Positions 31,115-35,916 of a stretch of 35,916 bases of DNA are shown piece by piece. The translations under genes and the position numbers were made by a program. The stretch is from a bacterium (GTDB lineage: Bacteria; Patescibacteriota; Microgenomatia; Levybacterales; UBA12049), in contig JAJYEF010000005.1 in the NCBI GenBank assembly GCA_021785915.1, forward strand, positions 1-35,916, in the 5' to 3' direction. The notes beneath the pieces were generated by a model. That model saw only the letters and a program-made list of their open reading frames with translations, did no database searches and was not told the DNA's origin. Within the stretch, counting starts at the first letter, position 1, and every line of letters starts with the position of its first letter.

Positions 31115-32443
31115 TTAATTATACATAACTTGTCTTAGGTTTTCGATGAATTCTTTTTGTTTATCTAATCTATCTTGTGGTTTTAAATTTCTTAATTCGA
31201 TTAGCGCTTGGGTTGATAAATTTCTAAGAGTTTGATCGGATTCCAAGACGGTTTCGTCCACCTGAAGTGCTATTTTATTAACTCCCATAAGCTTCATGCT
31301 CGAAAGGCTTCTGACTCTGGATAAGGCCACATATCCCATTCCGTGAGCAAATGACTTGCTTAAATCAATTTCTGCTAAATCAAGGCTCATGCCTTGAGAT
31401 TTATGAATGGTAATTGCCCATGCCAAACGCAAAGGAACCTGGCTAATTTCGGCTTTTAGAACATCTTTTTCTTCGATTTTCCAACTCGCGGGTTTTGCGA
31501 CTGCTTTAAGACCGGAGGTTGTTTTAACAACAGGGAATCCTTCCTCGTCAAATCCAATTATTTTACCAAGAGTTCCGTTAACATATCCTTGATTAAAGTT
31601 ATTTTTAACAAACATAACTAAAGCTCCTTTTTTAAGAATCAGTTTTTCTGGAGCAAGACAGCCTTTTTTAAGATTGTCAACCAGAGTTTGCTCTCCCCAG
31701 GACGTCATTTCGTAAGCTCTTGACTCCTCTTTTATTTTATCAAGCTCGAAATAATTAAGGCCATCTACGTCAACGTTATGCGTGTAAAGTTTGGTCGGAG
31801 TGATTTTCGCTTCAAGCTTTTTATTCAGTCTTGACATTAAAAGTCTTAAGGATTCAACAGAAACGTCATTTTGTCTTATTTCGTTCAGTATCTGTAAAAA
31901 TCTTGAGTCTTCCTGCCTATATTGTTCTTCAAGGTAACAAATTTTTACATCCATTTCCTGCCAGGATTGCGATTTATCTACAAAACTGTTATCATCACTG
32001 TTTTTGCTTACAGGCGGGAGCTGGAAAAAATCTCCGCACAAAATTACTTGCAATCCGCCAAAAGGAGCATCGCTATTTTTGAATACTTTGCAAATCTTAT
32101 TTACCATATCAAGCCTTGATGCCTGAAGCATGGAAATCTCATCAATAACTAGCACCTTGGTATTTGCAAATCTTTCTTGCAAATAAGGTTTAAGAAGGAT
32201 ATTACTGATATCATCGTCTTCAAGTTTATCCTTTATTCCGATACCCGACCATGAATGAATAGTTAGACCGTCTAGATGCGTAGCGGCAATTCCGGTTGAG
32301 GCTGTAACTCCAACTTCAACGCCATTTTTTTGTAAATACCCAATATACTCATTAAGAAGGTAAGTTTTTCCGCTTCCCGCAGCACCCGTAAGGTAGACAT
32401 TATAGCCCAATTTTAGAATATCGAAAGCCTCTTCTTGTGTCAT
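31115..32443 (-). CDS. PIF1-like SF1 DNA helicase
   Basis: The 442-aa helicase has Walker A GAAGSGKT (20-27), TASTGIAATHLDG (motif Ia), IDEISML (Walker B), GLQVILCGDFFQLPPVS (motif III), and the C-terminal AWAITIHKSQGMSLDLAEIDL with GYVALSRVRS (motifs V-VI). It is the compact bacterial PIF1/RecD-like type with a short C-terminal tail. Family members unwind DNA forks and structured DNA. It lies between a DUF6624-like gene (3-base gap) and enolase (6-base gap) on the same strand. A decayed duplicate of its 3' end is at 29111-29332. Confidence 0.92.
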   Translation of the reverse strand: MTQEEAFDILKLGYNVYLTGAAGSGKTYLLNEYIGYLQKNGVEVGVTASTGIAATHLDGLTIHSWSGIGIKDKLEDDDISNILLKPYLQERFANTKVLVIDEISMLQASRLDMVNKICKVFKNSDAPFGGLQVILCGDFFQLPPVSKNSDDNSFVDKSQSWQEMDVKICYLEEQYRQEDSRFLQILNEIRQNDVSVESLRLLMSRLNKKLEAKITPTKLYTHNVDVDGLNYFELDKIKEESRAYEMTSWGEQTLVDNLKKGCLAPEKLILKKGALVMFVKNNFNQGYVNGTLGKIIGFDEEGFPVVKTTSGLKAVAKPASWKIEEKDVLKAEISQVPLRLAWAITIHKSQGMSLDLAEIDLSKSFAHGMGYVALSRVRSLSSMKLMGVNKIALQVDETVLESDQTLRNLSTQALIELRNLKPQDRLDKQKEFIENLRQVMYN

Positions 32444-32446
32444 TTT

Positions 32447-32953
32447 TCATTTTATCCCGTATTTTTCTTTGTATCTTCTGACTGCTTCGGAAAGCGGGGG
32501 AACGTTATATTTTGCGCGTTCCTCATCCGTTGTTGTTTCGTCGACAGTTTCCAACTCAGGTTCACCATTCCTGTTGGTCCTAAATTGCGTTCCGTATTTT
32601 TGCGGTTTGCCAATTGACAGTAAATATCTGTCCATTGTGGCAGCAAAAAGCCATTTTGCACTTTCATCACCCTTTTCTACCGCCTTCTTGGCAAATTCAT
32701 GTGCAAGGGCAAAGTCTTCAATAGTCTCTCCGTGCTGAAGTATATATGCGCCATGATGGTAATCAAGGCCCGTTTTAATCGAATCTAAATCCCTTAGGAA
32801 TAAAACCGCTTCTTTCCTTTTTTTGTCTCGTCTTTTAAGCCATGAAACATCCTTGATCGTGGCGAACTCCCAGTTTTTACTGGCTCTGTCTTCAACATCT
32901 TCTTTGTAGAAATGCTGAAGGATTGAAGATGTGTTTTGAACCTTGATAGACAT
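32447..32953 (-). CDS. DUF6624-like protein
   Basis: The 168-aa protein contains, at about residues 50-130, a helical segment with YHHGAYILQHGETIEDFALAHEFA and AKWLFAATMDRYLLSIGKPQKYGTQF, matching the DUF6624 pattern (LQH ... DR...GKPQ.YGTQ). Function is unknown. The rest is polar, ending in a basic helix. It begins six bases after the preceding small gene and ends three bases before the helicase start, so it belongs to the pyrophosphatase-to-enolase series. Confidence 0.7.
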   Translation of the reverse strand: MSIKVQNTSSILQHFYKEDVEDRASKNWEFATIKDVSWLKRRDKKRKEAVLFLRDLDSIKTGLDYHHGAYILQHGETIEDFALAHEFAKKAVEKGDESAKWLFAATMDRYLLSIGKPQKYGTQFRTNRNGEPELETVDETTTDEERAKYNVPPLSEAVRRYKEKYGIK

Positions 32954-32959
32954 AAATGA

Positions 32960-33310
32960 TTAAGGTTTTGAATATTCAAGAAACAACCTTTCCTTATCCT
33001 TTTGAAGCAGTCTTCTTTGCTCTTCTATATTTCTTAAAACCTGCTGAAGTTCCGGTTTCTGGCTGAAGTCAATAGTATTATTGATTTTTGACCATTGCTG
33101 AATAAGTTGTCTGTCGCGATTTTCAATAGCCTGTTCTATCAGTTGAAACTGAGTGTGCTTGCTAAAGGTATGCCATTCTTCAAAAGTAGCAAGAAATTCG
33201 GGATTATATTCTCCTATTTCTATTGCCTTTTGAAGAGTCATTAGTTGCCCGCCGAAAGATGGTTTTGTGCCCGGTGGAATTATTTCTATTTCATTAGGAT
33301 CGCTTGCCAT
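32960..33310 (-). CDS. Hypothetical helical protein
   Basis: Family not recognised. From ATG 33310 the product is 116 aa: a short N-terminus (MASDPNEIEIIPPGTKPSFGG) and long polar helices with Gln/Glu/Arg-rich ends (LQQVLRNIEEQRRLLQKDKE), probably a coiled coil. The frame is open eight codons further, but TACAAT (33323-33318, minus strand) sits seven bases before ATG 33310, as for other leaderless genes here, which favours this start. That possible promoter means the genes downstream, including enolase, may have a second transcription start independent of the riboswitch. Confidence 0.58.
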   Translation of the reverse strand: MASDPNEIEIIPPGTKPSFGGQLMTLQKAIEIGEYNPEFLATFEEWHTFSKHTQFQLIEQAIENRDRQLIQQWSKINNTIDFSQKPELQQVLRNIEEQRRLLQKDKERLFLEYSKP

Positions 33311-33355
33311 ATTCAAAATTGTAACTTTCTGCAACCAAAATTTATTATTATCTAT

Positions 33356-33898
33356 TTACACTATGTGTAACACTGCGCCAACAACAGATAGTCCTATTCC
33401 TACTGATATAAGGCCTATTGTCCAACGAAAAACATTTGCATAGATAATCCTTGCAATGACAAGACCCAAAAGCCCAAGAGTTGTAAGGGATACGGCAATA
33501 GAAAGTCCAGTTATGTTCGGGAAAAGTATATTTGTAGAAAGGGGTATAAGGGCACCTATAAAACCAAATATACAACTGATACCCATGCCGACAGATACTT
33601 CAACGAAGACTGTTTTGCCAAGGGAAGTTGTTGCAAACTTCCCGTGCGATACGATATTGAGTTGTTTTTCGGCGTTAATAAGTTCTCGTCGAAGCTGTAC
33701 ATATTCCGCTATGAAATAAATGAAAGAACTAGCTACGGCCGTAACAGCAGCGATGCGAAATGCCAGAGAATAATCTAATATTCCTCCTTCAATTATTTTT
33801 CCGGAGGTCAACGTTAATGCGGTTAAAACTCCGTCAACAACACCCAGCAACAGGGCAAATAATTGTTTACCAAGAATAAAATTAACAAAATTTTTCAT
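33356..33898 (-). CDS. VIT1/CCC1-like integral membrane protein
   Basis: The 180-aa protein has about five membrane helices and the opening LGVVDGVLTALTLTSG, resembling the GxxDG(x)T...SG start of VIT1/CCC1 transporters. A cytoplasmic stretch YVQLRRELINAEKQLNIVSHG follows the second helix, as in that group. Relatives move iron or manganese, but the metal-binding acidic cluster of eukaryotic VIT1 is not seen. The substrate is therefore unknown. It overlaps the DUF211 gene by four bases (ATGA), and it lies in the fluoride-linked series. Confidence 0.65.
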   Translation of the reverse strand: MKNFVNFILGKQLFALLLGVVDGVLTALTLTSGKIIEGGILDYSLAFRIAAVTAVASSFIYFIAEYVQLRRELINAEKQLNIVSHGKFATTSLGKTVFVEVSVGMGISCIFGFIGALIPLSTNILFPNITGLSIAVSLTTLGLLGLVIARIIYANVFRWTIGLISVGIGLSVVGAVLHIV

Positions 33899-34179
33899 CG
33901 CGCTTGCTTTACCGGAGTAATTATTCGCTCTCCGGCACCTAATTGGTCAATACTATGTACGACAGCACCGGAATTTTCAATCGCAGTTTGTATTTTGCCA
34001 TAATCAAGATTTTGCCCTTCAATTGTAATATTCATGTCAACCGTTTCTACATCTATTTCAGCAACTTCAATATTGAATCCTTCTACACCTTTGACATTAG
34101 AAATTGCTTCGCCAATTTCCAGTAAGGAAGGGCGCTGAAGTGCTTTATCAACATCTAGTAAGAGTCTTCTAATATTCAT
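33895..34179 (-). CDS. DUF211 protein
   Basis: The 94-aa protein matches DUF211, a ferredoxin-like small protein family best known from archaea: MNIRRLLLDVDKALQRPSLLEIGEAI, GVEGFNIEVAEIDVETVDMNITIEG, LDYGKIQTAIENSGAVVHSIDQLGAGE. Its function is unestablished; the fold suggests ligand or metal sensing. It starts eight bases after the pyrophosphatase stop, with AAGAGG about 12 bases before its ATG, and overlaps the VIT1-like gene by four bases. The coupling suggests it works with that membrane protein, possibly as its regulator. Confidence 0.85.
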   Translation of the reverse strand: MNIRRLLLDVDKALQRPSLLEIGEAISNVKGVEGFNIEVAEIDVETVDMNITIEGQNLDYGKIQTAIENSGAVVHSIDQLGAGERIITPVKQAR

Positions 34180-34187
34180 AATTGAGG

Positions 34188-34712
34188 TTACCTCTTTTCA
34201 GATACATAACGGTCCTGGCCTTCCTTAATAATCCTGTATGCCTCTTCTTTTTCCAGCCACCCGTTTATTTTTGCCCATTTACCTTCAAGCTTTTTGTATT
34301 CTTCGAAGAAGTGAACTATTTCTTTCTTATAATGTTCATCAATATCATTCACGTTTTGAATATTGCTGAGCTTAGGATCTTTCTCTACAACTCCTAAAAT
34401 TTTATAATCCTTCCCCGCGTTATCTTCCATATCCAAAGCGCCGACAACTCTAACCCTTACGACACAACCTGGGAAAAGAGGATCGGTAACAAACACCAAT
34501 ACGTCCAAATGGTCTCCGTCCTCGGCCCTTGTATGGGGCACAAACCCATAATCCGTAGGGTAAAAAACCGGAGAATGCAAAACTCTGTCAAGTCTTATCT
34601 CATCCAGGACTTCGTCAAACTCATACTTGTGATGTGAACCTTTAGGAATTTCGACAACGGCATTTATAATTTGCGGTGCTTTGTCTCCAAGCGGTATTTT
34701 TTCGTATGACAT
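34188..34712 (-). CDS. ppa: Inorganic pyrophosphatase (family I)
   Basis: This enzyme hydrolyses pyrophosphate to phosphate and is strongly inhibited by fluoride. From ATG 34712 the product is 174 aa, the standard bacterial length. Motifs include VEIPKGSHHKYEFDE, DYGFVPHTRAEDGDHLDVLV (catalytic Asp residues), GALDMEDNAGKDYKILGV and HFFEEYKKLEGKWAKINGW. The frame is open to 34760, but the extra 16 codons would translate the riboswitch; ATG 34712 has AGGAG seven bases upstream. That ribosome site lies inside a terminator-like hairpin governed by the aptamer. Confidence 0.96.
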   Translation of the reverse strand: MSYEKIPLGDKAPQIINAVVEIPKGSHHKYEFDEVLDEIRLDRVLHSPVFYPTDYGFVPHTRAEDGDHLDVLVFVTDPLFPGCVVRVRVVGALDMEDNAGKDYKILGVVEKDPKLSNIQNVNDIDEHYKKEIVHFFEEYKKLEGKWAKINGWLEKEEAYRIIKEGQDRYVSEKR

Positions 34713-34741
34713 AAAAAAACTCCTATCAAGTTTGACAGAAG
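34713..34741 (-). terminator. Riboswitch-controlled terminator that also masks the ppa ribosome site
   Basis: On the minus strand CTTCTGTC (34741-34734) pairs with GATAGGAG (34727-34720), eight pairs including two G-U, with a 6-base loop, followed by seven T directly before the ATG. The 3' arm contains the AGGAG Shine-Dalgarno, so one hairpin can both end transcription and block translation. Confidence 0.78.
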
Positions 34742-34794
34742 CCATTAGCTTTCGAGGCAATTAGAAGCGAGCTTCATCGCTTAATTTTATTTTA
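34713..34794 (-). promoter_or_regulatory. Promoter and fluoride riboswitch of ppa
   Basis: The promoter is TTGATT (34818-34813), 18 bases, TAAAAT (34794-34789), the same layout as for the dynamin-like gene. The leader has hairpin AAGCGA-TGAAGC-TCGCTT (34782-34765), a short second stem, TAATG, then GCTTC (34742-34738), which pairs perfectly with loop GAAGC (34775-34771). It matches the fluoride aptamer. The pseudoknot competes with the terminator and SD-hiding hairpin at 34713-34741, so fluoride should turn ppa on. Confidence 0.84.
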
Positions 34795-34806
34795 CATCCT
34801 ATTATG

Positions 34807-34879
34807 TGTTAAAATCAAGTGTAAGTGATGGAGTTCACTCAAAACCGCATTCTTTGCTGATAACTTCTAAAAGTCTACA
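34807..34879 (+). promoter_or_regulatory. Promoter and fluoride riboswitch of the 71-aa membrane protein gene
   Basis: Extended -10 TGTTAAAAT (34807-34815) precedes hairpin AGTGA-TGGAGT-TCACT (34824-34839), second stem GCA/TGC (34847-34849 with 34855-34857), TGATA, then ACTTC (34863-34867), which pairs with loop GGAGT (34830-34834) with one G-U. This fits the fluoride aptamer. The output stage is unclear: I see only a weak ACTT-CTAA-AAGT hairpin and no T-run or Shine-Dalgarno before the ATG. Confidence 0.75.
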
Positions 34880-35095
34880 ATGAACAATCTATCTTTATAT
34901 TTGCTTTTAGGAACAATGTTCGGATTTCTTGGAGGATTGGCTGCTTTTTTGATAACCTACGAGGAATACCAGCATCATTTCGTTGATAAAGGAAAGGCTT
35001 TAAACCATAGTATTGAAACCGGAGTTTTCGCATTCATTGTTTTCTTAGGTATTTCTTTGGCGGTTGGGTTGCTTTTTACCTACATCAAATTTTAA
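34880..35095 (+). CDS. Small two-helix membrane protein under a fluoride riboswitch
   Basis: The 71-aa protein has two membrane helices (about 5-26, LLLGTMFGFLGGLAAFLITY, and 49-69, GVFAFIVFLGISLAVGLLFTY) joined by a polar loop with EEYQHHFVDKGKALNHS. Family not recognised. It is about half the size of a Fluc/CrcB fluoride channel and lacks the four-helix pattern, so it is not called a fluoride channel. The riboswitch-type leader and its place opposite ppa suggest a role in the fluoride response. No other gene follows it on this strand within the window. Confidence 0.68.
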   Translation: MNNLSLYLLLGTMFGFLGGLAAFLITYEEYQHHFVDKGKALNHSIETGVFAFIVFLGISLAVGLLFTYIKF

Positions 35096-35126
35096 ATATA
35101 TTGAACTATTTGGGAGACGAACCCTG

Positions 35127-35916
35127 TTAGCCTTGGTTATACTTTATTTCCTTCCAGATATGCTCTTTTGTGGTAATTGTATTGGTTAGGATTTTTTGGT
35201 AGGTAGTTAAAAGAAAAATTAATCCTTCCGATTCAAAACTTCTCTCCAGTTGTTCTTTAATGTATCCGCTTAAGAAGTTCTGTTTCCCCTGGTTTGGGAA
35301 AATGAGAATGATTATCGGGAACTTATTATCAGTCCCCGTATATACGTATTTCCAATCTCCCTCCTCTTTAAGTTTAATATATTGCTTGACCCGGTATTTA
35401 ATTGCGTACCTTGGAACATGGGGATCAAATAGCTCCAGGAAAAAAGTCGAGGATTTTATTTCGCCGTCAGGGTCATTAAATTTTTCAATGTACAAATCGG
35501 GGAAGTATTTTCGTATCTCGTTATATTCCTCATTATCCCTGGTCCAGAGTTTTTTGTCTAAGGATAGCTCTGTTTTAGTCCGGCAGAAATATTCAAGGTC
35601 CCGTTTCTTTTTCTTATTAACTTTTCTTTCATATTCCTTAAACTGTGTGTAGATTTCAGAGATATTAACACAGTGGTTGAAAAACTTTAAAGTTGCGTGT
35701 TTGTCATCGTAAAACTTTTTGAAGTATTTGCTTTCCATTTCCTCATATGCTTGGTATTCTTCGGTCTTTTTATCTTTACTAAAGATTATCCCGTTATTAT
35801 CAAGATAGTAGATTGCAGGTTTGGTATTCTCCAAAAGCTTATGGGAGTAGATTCTCCCTAAGTATTTTTTATTGACCAGATCCTTTAGCCAGGCGTTAAT
35901 TCTTTTAGGGTCCTTA
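35127..35916 (-). CDS. Replication-relaxation-like protein (N-terminus cut by window edge)
   Basis: The frame is open from the right edge to TAA at 35127, giving 262 visible residues. The start is outside. The first part (RINAWLKDLVNKKYLGRIYSHKLL...PAIYYLDNNG) reads like the wing of a winged-helix domain. The rest (FPDLYIEKFND..., TFFLELFDPHVPRYAIKYRVKQYIKL, FPIIILIFPN) resembles the endonuclease-like half of replication-relaxation family proteins, which occur on plasmids and integrative elements. This is recognition by pattern only. An internal TTG at 35834 could be mistaken for a start but the homologous frame continues past it. Confidence 0.55.
   Translation of the reverse strand, partial: KDPKRINAWLKDLVNKKYLGRIYSHKLLENTKPAIYYLDNNGIIFSKDKKTEEYQAYEEMESKYFKKFYDDKHATLKFFNHCVNISEIYTQFKEYERKVNKKKKRDLEYFCRTKTELSLDKKLWTRDNEEYNEIRKYFPDLYIEKFNDPDGEIKSSTFFLELFDPHVPRYAIKYRVKQYIKLKEEGDWKYVYTGTDNKFPIIILIFPNQGKQNFLSGYIKEQLERSFESEGLIFLLTTYQKILTNTITTKEHIWKEIKYNQG

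Noticed and set aside
34713-34760. Longer pyrophosphatase N-terminus
   Set aside because: These codons are the riboswitch expression platform; ATG 34712 has the Shine-Dalgarno and the family start.
34880-35095. 71-aa membrane protein as a CrcB/Fluc fluoride channel
   Set aside because: Only two helices and no Fluc signature; the fluoride link comes from the leader alone, so it stays unassigned.

Overview
The window looks like a chromosome segment of a candidate-phyla-radiation (Patescibacteria) bacterium, possibly of the Microgenomates or Katanobacteria type. This is inferred from gene style only: AT-rich DNA, very tight packing, streamlined core proteins (a 95-aa L19, an Obg without its C-terminal domain, a short divergent HolA), an archaeal-type bifunctional PGI/PMI, DUF211 and VIT1-like genes, and tRNAs without an encoded CCA end. 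TGA is used as a stop, so this is not a code-25 lineage. Shine-Dalgarno sites are scarce. Many genes have a -10 box, often an extended TGnTATAAT, only 6 to 9 bases before the start codon, which suggests leaderless mRNAs.

Bases 1-23,900 are mostly housekeeping. A leftward run polX-lemA-htpX-murT-gatD (gatD cut by the left edge) joins DNA repair, membrane quality control and lipid II amidation. Next come tRNA-Asp, a LysM membrane protein, tRNA-Gly, a DUF1801 protein, pyrG, rplS, a frameshifted yraN, uvrB and lexA facing apart, and dedA and rsmI facing apart. A leftward sugar/PEP block follows: ykuK-like, metallopeptidase, holA, phosphomannomutase, PGI/PMI, then a PEP-synthase-like protein whose PEP-domain catalytic residues are replaced, overlapping a divergent enolase. 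A secreted clan GH-A glycosidase, an rRNA methyltransferase and obgE follow; the last two diverge from a perfect palindromic promoter. Downstream of obgE lies an array of six small hairpins.

Bases 23,977-25,605 hold small accessory genes: an HD hydrolase, a hypothetical, a small gene broken by an in-frame TAG, and an XRE regulator.

Bases 25,669-35,095 form the most striking region. Two intergenic spacers (27,394-27,566 and 34,713-34,879) each carry two divergent RNA leaders that match the fluoride (crcB-motif) riboswitch: a GYGATGRAGYTCRC hairpin whose loop forms a pseudoknot with a downstream YTTC segment. The four leaders precede a dynamin-like GTPase, an alpha/alpha-toroid repeat protein with a small membrane protein, inorganic pyrophosphatase, and a 71-aa two-helix membrane protein. 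The pyrophosphatase gene starts a tight leftward series that continues through DUF211, a VIT1/CCC1-like membrane protein, two uncharacterised genes and a PIF1-like helicase to a second, canonical enolase. Pyrophosphatase and enolase are classic fluoride-inhibited enzymes. The region therefore reads as a fluoride-stress island that supplies spare copies of fluoride targets plus membrane-associated proteins not usually linked to fluoride. No recognised fluoride exporter (CrcB/Fluc or CLC-F) is in the window.

The right edge holds a partial replication-relaxation-like gene. I see no CRISPR array, rRNA, intact insertion sequence or prophage. No gene-free stretch exceeds about 210 bases.
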